Assembly (NCBI GenBank): GCA_040403315.1
Contig: JBBAKX010000001.1
Coordinates: forward strand, 248,001 to 312,000
Direction of reading: 5' to 3'
Length of the DNA: 64,000 nucleotides
Source: CAMCXT01 sp040403315
GTDB taxonomy: Bacteria > Bacteroidota > Bacteroidia > M30B66
The position numbers and the translations under genes were made by a program. Numbering within the stretch: the first letter of the stretch is position 1; each line of letters begins with the position of its first letter. The notes under the pieces are model-generated. The model ran no database searches. It was given only the letters and a program-made list of their open reading frames with translations, and was not told the DNA's origin. Positions 41,507 to 51,115 of this stretch are shown here, in pieces.

Positions 41507-44034
41507 GTTGAAAAAAATTTAATGCTTTAGCATAAATACGTAACGGTATGAAGACAAATTTGGAATCCGTCGATCAGTTTGTTTTTCTTTGTTGGTAACC
41601 ACGCAACACCTCGATAGCATCATGGCAACAAAATCTGATACTGCAACATCACCCAGAAACCTAGTAATAGTATAGTCTCCGGCGAAAGCCAAAACCATCG
41701 ATGGATGTTTAGGGGGTGGTTTTTTGGTTACAAGTCTTACTTTTTTCTGCAGGAAACTGGGGCTAAACTGCAGTGCTTTGTCACGTGACTGTAAGTGTGG
41801 ACGCTTAAATCTTTGTATCGACATTGAAAACGGGTACAAGCCAGAGTACACTGTTCCTGCCGATAAAAAAGAATTGATCGAAGAGCTCCGCAAACTATCG
41901 ATAAAAGCAGATGTTGTTTATCTGGCTTGCGATGAGGGTCCCGAAGGAGAAACGGTTTCACAGCAACTAGTCGATGAACTAAATTTGCCTGTTGAGAAAA
42001 CCAGAAGGATTGTATTTCACGAAATTACCCAACCGGCCATTTTAAAGGCCATTGAAACACCTCGTCAGTTAGACACAAATCTTGTTGATGCACAACTAGC
42101 ACGTCGTGTTTTGGATCGCTTGGTTGGTTATGAACTTTCGCCAGTTTTATGGAAGAAGGTTAATCCGCCTCTCTCGGCTGGTCGTGTTCAATCTGTTGCT
42201 GTGCGCTTATTGGTTGAGAGAGAACGTGAGATCCAAAATTTTAAATCCGAATCTTCATTCCGTATTGTTGCGCTATTAGAAGTTGTGCAGGGCGGAAAAA
42301 GACACATTATAAAAGCTGTTCTTCCAAAGAAGCTAGCAACAAGAGCTGAAACGGAAGCCTTTCTTCAAACTTGTCAGAATGCAAGTTTTTCAATTGGAAG
42401 CATTGAGAAAAAAAACACCAAACGAACTCCTGCTGCACCGTTCACAACGTCAACACTACTTCAGGAAGCATCGCGAAAGCTTGGCTATTCTGTAAGTCAA
42501 ACTATGGTTTTGGCGCAGAAATTATACGAAGCAGGGAAGATCACCTACATGAGAACGGATAGCGTGAATCTGTCTGAAACGGCACTCGAAGCTACAAAAG
42601 CACAAATCGATTCTCAATTCGGCCCTCGTTACCACAAGCAAAGAACGTTTGCCAATAAATAGTAAAGGAGCGCAAGAGGCTCACGAGGCCATTCGTCCAA
42701 CCTACATGGAAAACCTTAGTGCTGGCGGAGACAACCAAGAGAAAAAGCTTTACGAACTGATTTGGAAAAGAACCATCACCAGTCAAATGGCAGATGCAGA
42801 ACTGGAAAAAACAGTCATCAAAATCAATATCTCGGGTACACCCGAACAATATGAGGCACAAGGCGAAGTAATCATTTTCGACGGTTTCTTGCGCGTGTAC
42901 TCAGAATCTAAAGACGATGGCGATGTAAACATCGAAGAAAGCGAAGATTCAGGATTGTTGCCTGCTGTAGAAACTGGACAGGCGGCGGCGCTGCACGAAT
43001 TAACTGCAACACAAAAATTTGCATCTTCTCCACCAAGATATACTGAAGCTTCCTTGGTGAAAAAATTGGAAGAGTTAGGTATTGGACGTCCATCTACTTA
43101 CGCTCCAATAATCTCTACCATCCAAAAGAGAAACTACGTGGTCAAAGAAGATCGCGATGGAACAAAGCGAATGTATGATGTACTGACGTTAAAAATCCAT
43201 CAAATTCGTGATGAGGTGAAGTCGGAAATTACTGGCTGTGAGAAGAATAAACTTTTCCCGACCGATATTGGATCGGTGGCTAATGATTTCTTGACAAAAC
43301 ATTTCGACCAATTTTTAAACTATGAATTTACCGCAAAAGTTGAAATCGATTTTGACGAGATTGCGGCAGAGAATAAAAACTGGTCTTTGGTGGTTGATGC
43401 TATCTATAAACCTCTACATGACACGGTTATTAAGACATTAGAAGAGTCAGAAAGAGCTACTGGATCTCGTTTACTTGGAGCAGAGCCTAAATCTGACAAA
43501 AACGTGTATGTGAAAATCGGGCGTTATGGCCCATTGGCACAGATCGGGGAAACTGAGGATGAAGATAAAAAATTCGCAAATCTTCGCAAGGGTATGCGCT
43601 TGGAAACAATCACATTAGAAGAGTCGCTTGATTTATTTAAACTACAGAGAAGTGTAGGGCCTTTCGAAGAAAAAGAAATGGTAATCGGCATCGGTCGATT
43701 TGGGCCATATATTCGTCACAACAGTGCCTATTATTCTTTGGGCAAAGAAGACGATCCAGTTACAGTTAACAGTGATCGCGCAATTGAGATCATCCAAAAC
43801 AAGAGAGAAGCAGATGCTAAGAAAGTCATTTCAAAATTCGATACAGATCCTGTAATCTCGGTACTAAATGGTCGATTGGGTCCTTACATCACCAAAGGAA
43901 AAGACAATTATAAAATCCCTAAAGACCGCGACTCTCAAACACTTACGCTAGAAGACTGTGAGAAAATTATTGAAACAGTTGGAGTGGCTAAGCCTACGAG
44001 AAAACCGCCAAGAGGAGCAACAAAAAAGAGATAA
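41507..44034 (+). repeat. Tandem duplication, left unit (topA pseudogene and its upstream flank)
   Basis: From GTTGAAAAAAATTT at 41507 the sequence parallels that starting at 44064: both have the hairpin ATGC-TTTA-GCAT (41522-41533; 44080-44091), then an AAATTTGGAATC-type stretch, TAGTTTG- or CAGTTTG-TTTTTCTTTG and CAACACCTCGATAGCATC before the ATG. The similarity runs through the whole coding region. The unit therefore includes the topA promoter region as well as the gene. Confidence 0.85.
41622..44034 (+). pseudogene. topA: Decayed duplicate of topA
   Basis: Starts like the intact copy (MATKSDTATSPRNLVIV) but codon 18, the conserved Glu of VESPAKAKT, is TAG (41673-41675). About 41690-41800 no longer aligns: the reading frame of the catalytic N-terminus is scrambled. 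From LCIDIENGYKPEYTVPADKK onward the protein is again close to the intact copy, except that the metal-binding SDEDREGE has become CDEGPEGE, removing one catalytic Asp. At about 42659 an inserted T causes a frameshift and stop (AATAAATAGT), after which the other frame stays aligned to the end. Most changes in the 3' half are silent or conservative, so this copy was under selection for a long time before it decayed. Confidence 0.93.
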
Positions 44035-44090
44035 ATGAACCAGCAGCAATATTTCGATTGGCTGTTGAAAAAAAATTTGATGCTTTAGCA
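44035..44090 (+). other. Possible relic of the 5' end of the downstream gene at the duplication junction
   Basis: Directly after the pseudogene TAA, ATGAACCAGCAGCAATATTTCGAT resembles the start of the arginase-like gene at 46562 (16 of 24 bases equal; MNQQQYFD against MNLLQNFD). The frame then runs into the upstream flank of the second topA copy and stops after 17 codons. It suggests that the duplicated unit originally reached into that gene. Confidence 0.4.
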
Positions 44091-46552
44091 TCAATACATA
44101 TCAATGTAAAGATAAATTTGGAATCGGTCGATTAGTTTGTTTTTCTTTGCCGGCATTCAACCAACACCTCGATAGCATCATGGCAAAAAAATCTGATACA
44201 GCAACAACGCCCAGAAACCTGGTTATTGTTGAGTCACCGGCAAAAGCCAAAACCATTGAAGGCTACCTCGGGAGCGACTATCTCGTGAAATCGAGCTATG
44301 GTCATATCCGCGATTTAAGCAAATCGGACCTTTGCATCGATATTGAAAACGGCTATAAACCACAATACACCGTTCCTGCGGATAAAAAGGACTTGGTTGA
44401 AGAACTGAGAAAATTATCGAAAAAAGCTGAAGTTGTTTGGCTCGCATCCGATGAGGACCGTGAAGGAGAAGCTATTTCTTGGCACATTTTCGACGAGCTG
44501 AATTTGCCTGTTGAGAAAACAAGAAGGATTGTATTTCACGAGATTACGAAACCGGCTATCCTGAAAGCCATCGAAACTCCTCGGCAAATTGATATCAATT
44601 TGGTTGATGCACAACAAGCTAGACGCGTACTTGATCGATTAGTAGGATACGAACTATCTCCTGTTTTGTGGAAAAAGGTAAAGCCATCCCTATCTGCAGG
44701 TCGGGTTCAATCGGTAGCAGTGAGATTGTTAGTTGAAAGAGAACGTGAGGTCCAAAATTTTAAATCCGAGTCTTCCTTCCGCGTTGTAGCACTTCTTGAA
44801 GTAGAGCAAGGTGGAAAGCGCCACATTATCAAGGCCGTTCTTCCAAAGAAATTAGCAACAAGAGCTGAAGCTGAAGCGTTCCTACAAACTTGTCAAAATG
44901 CAAGCTTTTCGATTGGAACAGTTGAGAAAAAGCCTGCTAAGCGAACCCCATCCGCGCCTTTCACAACATCAACCTTGCAGCAGGAAGCTTCTCGAAAACT
45001 CGGGTATTCTGTGAGTCAAACTATGGTTCTAGCGCAGAAACTATACGAGGCGGGGAAGATCACTTACATGAGAACAGATAGTGTTAACCTGTCTGAAACA
45101 GCTCTTGATGCTACAAAAGCACAAATCGAATCGCAATTCGGCCCTCGATACCACAAGCAAAGAAAGTTTGCCAACAAGAGCAAAGGGGCGCAGGAAGCTC
45201 ACGAAGCAATCCGTCCCACATACATGGAAAACCTCAGTACCGGAGGCGATAACCAAGAAAAAAAACTGTATGAATTAATCTGGAAGCGAACAATTACTAG
45301 CCAAATGGCAGATGCAGAGCTTGAAAAAACGGTGATCAAAATCAATATTTCAGGAACACAAGAGCAATTAGAAGCACAAGGGGAAGTGATTATTTTTGAT
45401 GGTTTCTTGAGAGTTTATTCAGAGTCGAAAGATGACGGTGACGTGAATTTGGAAGAAACTGAAGATTCAGGCCTATTACCTGCTGTAGAAACTGGGCAGT
45501 TGGCTTCGCTACAAGAGTTAACTGCAACACAAAAATTTGCGTCTTCTCCACCGCGTTACACAGAAGCATCTTTGGTTAAAAAGCTAGAAGAGCTTGGAAT
45601 TGGCAGGCCATCAACCTATGCACCAACCATATCAACAATCCAGAAAAGGAACTACGTGTTAAAGGAAGATCGCGATGGAACCAAAAGGATGTATGATGTT
45701 TTGACGTTGAAAAATCATCAAATTCGTGATGAAGTGAAGACTGAAATCACTGGCGCTGAGAAGAATAAGCTTTTCCCTACAGATATTGGGTCGGTGGTAA
45801 ATGATTTCTTAACAGAACACTTTGACCAAATACTTGATTATCACTTTACGGCAAAGGTTGAGAAGGAATTTGATGAGATTGCAGAAGGCTTAAAAAATTG
45901 GTCGAACATGATCGATTCCTTTTACAAGCCTTTTCATATCACTGTAAACAAGACTTTAGAAGAGTCTGAAAGAGCAACAGGTGCACGTTTATTAGGAGCA
46001 GATCCTGCAAGCGCTAAAAATGTGTATGTTCGAATAGGCCGTTATGGCCCATTAGCGCAAATCGGAGAAAGCGACGATGAGGAGAAAAAATTTGCTAACC
46101 TCAGAAAAGGAATGCGTTTAGAAACCATCACTCTTGAAGAAGCTCTTGATCTATTCAAGCTTCCCAGAAGTGTTGGCGCTTTCGAAGAATACGAAATGGT
46201 AATTGGAATTGGGCGATTTGGCCCATACATTCGACACAATAGCGCATTTTATTCTCTTGGCAAAGACGATGATCCGATGGCGGTAACCAGCGAACGCGCG
46301 GTTGAAATCATTCAGAACAAACGTGAAGCAGATGCGAAAAAAGTTATCTCTAAGTTCGACACAGATCCTGTAATTTCGGTTTTGAACGGGCGCTTTGGAC
46401 CATATATCACCAAAGGAAAAGACAATTATAAAATCCCTAAAGACCATGATCCCCAAACGCTAACATTGGAAGATTGTGAGAAAATCATCGAAACAGTTGG
46501 AACCGCTAAACCAACAAGAAAGCCACCAAGAGGAGCTGCCAAAAAGAAATAA
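44064..46552 (+). repeat. Tandem duplication, right unit (intact topA and its upstream flank)
   Basis: The right unit begins with GTTGAAAAAAAATTT at 44064 and parallels 41507 onward through the entire topA gene. The flanks and the coding parts have diverged at many positions, so the duplication is not recent. Confidence 0.85.
44180..46552 (+). CDS. topA: DNA topoisomerase I (type IA)
   Basis: A 790-residue enzyme that relaxes negative supercoils. The Toprim domain carries Glu18 in VESPAKAKT and Asp91, Asp93, Glu95 in SDEDREGE. The active-site tyrosine is Tyr296 in ITYMRTDS. The C-terminus has three glycine-rich repeat modules in place of zinc fingers (GRYGPLAQIG, GRFGPYIRHN, GRFGPYITKGKDNY) and ends in a basic tail (RKPPRGAAKKK) which probably binds DNA. 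The ATG at 44180 is preferred over one at 44147, since the pseudogene shares it. The gene is the intact member of a tandem pair. The arginase-like gene follows nine bases later. Confidence 0.97.
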   Translation: MAKKSDTATTPRNLVIVESPAKAKTIEGYLGSDYLVKSSYGHIRDLSKSDLCIDIENGYKPQYTVPADKKDLVEELRKLSKKAEVVWLASDEDREGEAISWHIFDELNLPVEKTRRIVFHEITKPAILKAIETPRQIDINLVDAQQARRVLDRLVGYELSPVLWKKVKPSLSAGRVQSVAVRLLVEREREVQNFKSESSFRVVALLEVEQGGKRHIIKAVLPKKLATRAEAEAFLQTCQNASFSIGTVEKKPAKRTPSAPFTTSTLQQEASRKLGYSVSQTMVLAQKLYEAGKITYMRTDSVNLSETALDATKAQIESQFGPRYHKQRKFANKSKGAQEAHEAIRPTYMENLSTGGDNQEKKLYELIWKRTITSQMADAELEKTVIKINISGTQEQLEAQGEVIIFDGFLRVYSESKDDGDVNLEETEDSGLLPAVETGQLASLQELTATQKFASSPPRYTEASLVKKLEELGIGRPSTYAPTISTIQKRNYVLKEDRDGTKRMYDVLTLKNHQIRDEVKTEITGAEKNKLFPTDIGSVVNDFLTEHFDQILDYHFTAKVEKEFDEIAEGLKNWSNMIDSFYKPFHITVNKTLEESERATGARLLGADPASAKNVYVRIGRYGPLAQIGESDDEEKKFANLRKGMRLETITLEEALDLFKLPRSVGAFEEYEMVIGIGRFGPYIRHNSAFYSLGKDDDPMAVTSERAVEIIQNKREADAKKVISKFDTDPVISVLNGRFGPYITKGKDNYKIPKDHDPQTLTLEDCEKIIETVGTAKPTRKPPRGAAKKK

Positions 46553-46561
46553 ACCGGCGAA

Positions 46562-47689
46562 ATGAATCTGCTTCAAAACTTTGACCAACAGCAACTTATA
46601 GAGCTAAAGGCCAACGACTGGCACCAACATAGCATTGGAGCCCAAATTGAGCTTTACAGTATCGATCATTTTATTGGTAGCGATTTTCCTCAATTGGTAT
46701 TGCTTTCGGTTTGCGAGCCCGATGAAGATGCTCATCTTTTCGACATTCGATTGGCGTTTTATAAACTCTATTTTCCAGAAAACAGGTTGCGTATCGCCGA
46801 TATTGGTCACTATGTTGGCGCGCCAGACCAACTAGGAGAAGCTATGCTTCAAATAAAAGAGTTCGGTTCGATTCCATTGGTTATCTCTCCGGAACAATCA
46901 AATTCTTATCATTTATACAACATGTATTGCCGGCGGGAAGAGACTGTAAACTTTGTATCAATTGATGAAAGGCCAGACCTTGGCGAGCACAACGATTTGT
47001 GCGGAGAAGACAATTGGCTTACTCATATTGTAGGGCATACTCCTAATTATCTCTTCAATTATTCCCTCATTGGATTTCAGCAATATCTGTCGAATACGAA
47101 CCAAGTGAATGCATTACAAGATTTTCATTTTGATATGCTTCGCTTAGGACAAATCAGGAATTCCATTAGCATAACAGAACCTATACTTCGAAATGCTGAT
47201 TTTTTCAGTTTCGATCTCTCATCAATTCGTTATTCTGATTGCCCCAGCGCTTTCAAGGCTGGTCCAAATGGACTTTATGCAGAAGAGGCTTGCCAGATAA
47301 TCCGATATGCTGGATTAAGCAATAAGATTAGTTCTGGAATTATTTCAGGCTGGAATGCAGGGCAGCAAGAGTCATTAACGCCTCAACTAATCGCCCAGCT
47401 TATTTGGCATTTCTTAGATGGATTGTCAAATCGGACTCCTGATGGAAAAATAGGCAACGAAAACGAGTACACCATTTATAAAGTAAGTTCTACTGAAGTT
47501 GAAGACGAACTTGTCTTTTTTAAAAACAATAGAAACGGAAGATGGTGGATGAACGTGCCTTCTCATAACAGAAGCCATGGAAAGCCAATCCGTTATCATA
47601 TGGTGCCATGCAACTATGAGGACTATCAACAGGCCATGAAAGGTGAAATTCCTGATACGTGGTGGAACACATATCAAAAGTTGTCCTAA
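46562..47689 (+). CDS. Arginase/formimidoylglutamase-fold protein with degraded metal site
   Basis: A 375-residue protein with the ureohydrolase outline, but with ligand motifs altered. Where active members have DAHxD there is SIDERPDLG (Asp135, Asp139, no His); the SxDxDxxDP motif reads SFDLSSIRYSDCP (Asp218 kept); and the GGDH motif is replaced by VISPEQSNS. It probably cannot bind the two manganese ions, so annotation as formimidoylglutamase would mislead. It sits between topA and the porP/gldKLMN operon. I recall similar proteins near T9SS genes in other flavobacteria, so a structural or T9SS-linked role is possible but unproven. Confidence 0.75.
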   Translation: MNLLQNFDQQQLIELKANDWHQHSIGAQIELYSIDHFIGSDFPQLVLLSVCEPDEDAHLFDIRLAFYKLYFPENRLRIADIGHYVGAPDQLGEAMLQIKEFGSIPLVISPEQSNSYHLYNMYCRREETVNFVSIDERPDLGEHNDLCGEDNWLTHIVGHTPNYLFNYSLIGFQQYLSNTNQVNALQDFHFDMLRLGQIRNSISITEPILRNADFFSFDLSSIRYSDCPSAFKAGPNGLYAEEACQIIRYAGLSNKISSGIISGWNAGQQESLTPQLIAQLIWHFLDGLSNRTPDGKIGNENEYTIYKVSSTEVEDELVFFKNNRNGRWWMNVPSHNRSHGKPIRYHMVPCNYEDYQQAMKGEIPDTWWNTYQKLS

Positions 47690-47831
47690 TTTATTTTGCT
47701 GTAAATCAGTGCAATAGACCCATTGGGGAAGAAATTATTAACCGTTTATTCACAATTTTAGTTGTAGATCCGAAATATATTTACGTATTTTAGCCTCCTT
47801 AATAGAATTAAACCGATTCAACTATACCTAA

Positions 47832-48743
47832 ATGAAAATACGGTTTACCGTTGCCGCCCTGCTATCACTTGCTTTTTCAGCGAACGCTCAGCAAGATCCA
47901 CAATTCAGTATGAATATGTTTAACCGCATGGCAGTTAATGCTGGATATGCTGGAACTACAGGCTCTATTTGTGGAACTGTTTTAGGAAGAAGTCAGTGGA
48001 TTGGCTTTGAAGGTGCGCCAAGAACATTTATTTTAAATCTTGATGCTCCTGTGAATGTACTTAAGGGGGGCTTAGGTCTTTCGATCATGAGCGATCAGAT
48101 TGGTGTCGAAAATACGGTTTATGCGAAATTAGCTTACTCATACCACTATAAGTTAGGTGCAGGTATTCTTGGAGGAGGGCTCGATCTTGGCATCATGAGT
48201 AAAACCTTAAACCAAGGCTTAAATCCTTTACAGCCTGGAGATCAAGCAATTCCAGACAAACAAGTTTCTGCTACAGTTTTCGACTTAGGGCTTGGTGCCT
48301 ACTACACTACTCCAGATTTTTATGTTGGCTTGTCAACAACACATCTTCCACAATCAACGTTTAACATGGACTTGTACGAATACAAGTCGAGACGTCATTT
48401 ATATCTGATGGCTGGTTATAATTTGCAGTTACCTAATCCTGATTTTGTTTTAACGCCATCCTTATTTGTTAAAAATGCAGCTACCACACAATTAGACATC
48501 AACTGTAACGTTAAGTACAAAAGCCGCTATTTCGGCGGTTTATCCTACAGATTGCAAGATGCTATGGTAGTAATGGTTGGTGGCAATGTTTGGAAAGACC
48601 TTCAAGTTGGTCTTGCTTACGATGTAAATACTTCCAAGTTAAATCCATATAACAATGGAACTTTGGAAATCATGCTCAACTATTGCTTCAAGATAAAAAT
48701 AGACAAGCCGCGTCAGATTTACAGAAACGTAAGATATCTGTAA
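47832..48743 (+). CDS. PorP/SprF-family type IX secretion membrane protein
   Basis: A 303-residue protein with signal peptide (to SANAQ), then QQDPQFSMNMFNRMAVNAGYAGT, which is the PorP/SprF hallmark (Q-D-P-Q-F-S-x-Y/N-M, N-P/A-G-Y-A-G). The rest is an outer-membrane barrel of about 14 strands, with a C-terminal segment YCFKIKIDKPRQIYRNVRYL. PorP-like proteins associate with the T9SS outer-membrane ring or surface adhesins. It is the first gene before gldK-gldN, with 142 intergenic bases upstream in which no fully convincing promoter was found. Confidence 0.92.
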   Translation: MKIRFTVAALLSLAFSANAQQDPQFSMNMFNRMAVNAGYAGTTGSICGTVLGRSQWIGFEGAPRTFILNLDAPVNVLKGGLGLSIMSDQIGVENTVYAKLAYSYHYKLGAGILGGGLDLGIMSKTLNQGLNPLQPGDQAIPDKQVSATVFDLGLGAYYTTPDFYVGLSTTHLPQSTFNMDLYEYKSRRHLYLMAGYNLQLPNPDFVLTPSLFVKNAATTQLDINCNVKYKSRYFGGLSYRLQDAMVVMVGGNVWKDLQVGLAYDVNTSKLNPYNNGTLEIMLNYCFKIKIDKPRQIYRNVRYL

Positions 48744-48845
48744 TTTTTGTCTGTAACTGAGTTTACTCCCTTTCGTTTATACAACCTACAACAGGCCCCA
48801 ACGATTGTTATCTCTACGTTACAATCCCAAGAAACCCTGAACATT

Positions 48846-50174
48846 ATGACCAATCAAATGAAGAGTGGTGCATTTAGAATCCTTTGCTTAAGCATAAGCG
48901 TTTCAATGCTACTTAGTAGTTGCGGAAACGATGGCAACGGTTACCTAACCGGAGTTCAAGACCGCAAAAACTGGTTTCAAGAAGATCCTTTCGGAATGGT
49001 TTACATTCCAATGGGAAGCTTCAACATGGGCCCTAGCGACCAAGACGTCACGTTTGGCGTCACGGCGCAAAGTAAAACCGTGTCTCTACCTGCCTATTAT
49101 ATGGACCAGACGGAGATCACCAACAATGAATATCGCCAATTTGTTAATTGGGTTCGAGATTCAATTTCTCGCCGTTTTCTTGGTGAAGTGGATGAAGAAA
49201 CTTGGTTGATTACAACCGATGAATACGATCAAGACTACCCAGTTCCAATACTTAATTGGGAAGAACGTCTCAAATTTGACATGGATGACGAAGAGGTGCG
49301 TGAAGCACTTGAGCCTATGTATCTTCCAGAAAACGAGCGCTTCTATGGGAGAAAGGAATTCGATACACGTAAGTTTAACTACGACTTTTGGTGGATCGAC
49401 TACCAAGCGGCCGCGCGTCGCGGCAACAGAGCTCAAGGCTTGAAGGACCGTTCGAAATTTATCATCAAGGAAACTGTTAATGTTTACCCTGATACACTCG
49501 CATGGATTCACGACTTTACATATGCTTACAACGAGCCTCTCACTAACATGTATTTTTGGCATCCGGGCTATGATGATTATCCAGTTGTTGGTGTAACTTG
49601 GAAACAAGCACGTGCCTTTAGTATTTGGAGAACTAATTTGAGAAACGGTTACTTGTTTACTAACGAAGACTCCTACGAACAAAATTATCGACTTCCAACG
49701 GAATCTGAATGGGAATATGCATCTCGCGGTGGATTGGATCTCAGTCCATACCCTTGGGGTGGGCCTTACATTAGAAATAGTGTTGGTTGTTTCCTTGCGA
49801 ACTTCAAGCCTCTCAGAGGAAATTACATTGATGACGGGGGCTTGACTACACTTCGAGCAGACTCTTACAATCCAAATGGCTACGGTCTTTATTGTATGGC
49901 GGGCAATGTTGCCGAGTGGACAAGCAATGCATACGATGAGTCTTCTTACAATTTCTCACACGACAATAGCCCAGATTACACTTACGAGGCACAGCCATCT
50001 GATCCAATCGCACTTAAACGTAAGGTTATTCGCGGAGGCTCATGGAAAGACGTTTCTTACTTCCTACAAACAGGAACAAGAACTTATGAATATCAAGACA
50101 CTGCTAAATGCTACATTGGCTTCCGCTGCGTTGTATCCTACATTGGCCGGGATAAAAACGATATTGCTGAGTAA
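48846..50174 (+). CDS. gldK: Gliding motility/T9SS ring lipoprotein GldK (PorK)
   Basis: A 442-residue lipoprotein (lipobox LSSC, Cys26) with a formylglycine-generating-enzyme-like domain: MVYIPMGSFNMGPSDQD, YYMDQTEITNNEYRQFVNW, YRLPTESEWEYASRGG, GNVAEWTSNAY and RGGSWKD, ending in GFRCVVSYIG. GldK and GldN build the large periplasmic ring under the outer membrane. The start ATG at 48846 (or 48858) directly precedes the signal peptide; an upstream frame extension to 48747 has no signal sequence. Next gene: gldL, 91 bases on. Confidence 0.96.
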   Translation: MTNQMKSGAFRILCLSISVSMLLSSCGNDGNGYLTGVQDRKNWFQEDPFGMVYIPMGSFNMGPSDQDVTFGVTAQSKTVSLPAYYMDQTEITNNEYRQFVNWVRDSISRRFLGEVDEETWLITTDEYDQDYPVPILNWEERLKFDMDDEEVREALEPMYLPENERFYGRKEFDTRKFNYDFWWIDYQAAARRGNRAQGLKDRSKFIIKETVNVYPDTLAWIHDFTYAYNEPLTNMYFWHPGYDDYPVVGVTWKQARAFSIWRTNLRNGYLFTNEDSYEQNYRLPTESEWEYASRGGLDLSPYPWGGPYIRNSVGCFLANFKPLRGNYIDDGGLTTLRADSYNPNGYGLYCMAGNVAEWTSNAYDESSYNFSHDNSPDYTYEAQPSDPIALKRKVIRGGSWKDVSYFLQTGTRTYEYQDTAKCYIGFRCVVSYIGRDKNDIAE

Positions 50175-50265
50175 TTTCAATTCAGTAATTAATGTCGCTT
50201 TGCTTAATCTTTATTGAAACCAAACACACTTAATACTTCCACACACACACTTAACATCAAAAAAA

Positions 50266-51081
50266 ATGGCGAATTTTCTTGCAACGAAAAAAGGAAAAAG
50301 ATTAATGGGCATGGTCTACGGGATCGGTGCCGCTATCGTGATCGTAGGTGCTTTATTTAAAATTCTTCACTGGCCATTTGCAAATGAGATGCTTATGGTT
50401 GGTCTATTAACAGAAGCTGCAATTTTCTTCATCTCCGCTTTTGAAAAACCGCATGAAGATCCGGATTGGTCGCTTGTTTACCCTGAACTTGCAGGAATGC
50501 ATGATGAAGGTGCTGGTCATGGTCACGATAAAAAAGCAGTGAAATCAGGTAAGTCTGATGGAGTTTCTCAGCAATTGGATAAAATGCTTGAAGACGCTAA
50601 GATTGGACCAGAGCTTCTAGAAAGTCTTGGTAATTCATTCAAAGCGCTTACAGATAATACTTCGAAACTTGCCGATATTACTGATGCATCAGTTGCAACC
50701 AACGAATATGTTTCGAACATCAAAACTGCATCAGATCGTGTTGGCACACTTGCAGACCATTATTTGAAGGCTTCTGAGTCTTTAGACAGCATCACGCTAA
50801 CAAACGCAGACGGTGCGTCTTATGGTGAGCAATTGCAGAAAGTTTCAAAAAATCTTTCTGAGCTAAACTCAGTATATGAACTTCAATTACGCGGTGCTGA
50901 GCAACATACACAAGCAACAAAATCATTCTACGACGGTATTGAGTCGTTAATGTCAAATCTTCAAGATTCAGTTTCTGATACAAAGAAATACAAAGAAGAA
51001 ATGTCACAACTTACAACTAACTTGACCTCTCTGAACACGATTTATGGCAATATGTTAACTGCCATGAATATTAATCGTTAA
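50266..51081 (+). CDS. gldL: T9SS motor subunit GldL (PorL)
   Basis: A 271-residue inner-membrane protein. Two helices (about 15-34 and 42-59) contain KILHWPFANEM and Glu50 in LTEAAIFFISAFEKP, the membrane glutamate needed for proton-driven rotation. The cytoplasmic part is predicted coiled coil (about 95-265, rich in S/K/D/E/L). GldL and GldM form the motor that powers T9SS export and gliding. Confidence 0.97.
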   Translation: MANFLATKKGKRLMGMVYGIGAAIVIVGALFKILHWPFANEMLMVGLLTEAAIFFISAFEKPHEDPDWSLVYPELAGMHDEGAGHGHDKKAVKSGKSDGVSQQLDKMLEDAKIGPELLESLGNSFKALTDNTSKLADITDASVATNEYVSNIKTASDRVGTLADHYLKASESLDSITLTNADGASYGEQLQKVSKNLSELNSVYELQLRGAEQHTQATKSFYDGIESLMSNLQDSVSDTKKYKEEMSQLTTNLTSLNTIYGNMLTAMNINR

Positions 51082-51115
51082 TTTCTTTCTAACCCCAATA
51101 CTAAAGATCTAAAAT

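Noticed and set aside
41724..44034. Two separate topoisomerase-like genes upstream of topA
   Set aside because: The two open stretches (to 42662 and from 42649) have TTG-type starts without meaning, lie in different frames and together align with one topA. They are parts of one pseudogene broken by nonsense and frameshift mutations.
48747..48845. N-terminal extension of GldK upstream of 48846
   Set aside because: The extra 33 residues have no signal character and would bury the lipoprotein signal peptide inside the protein.
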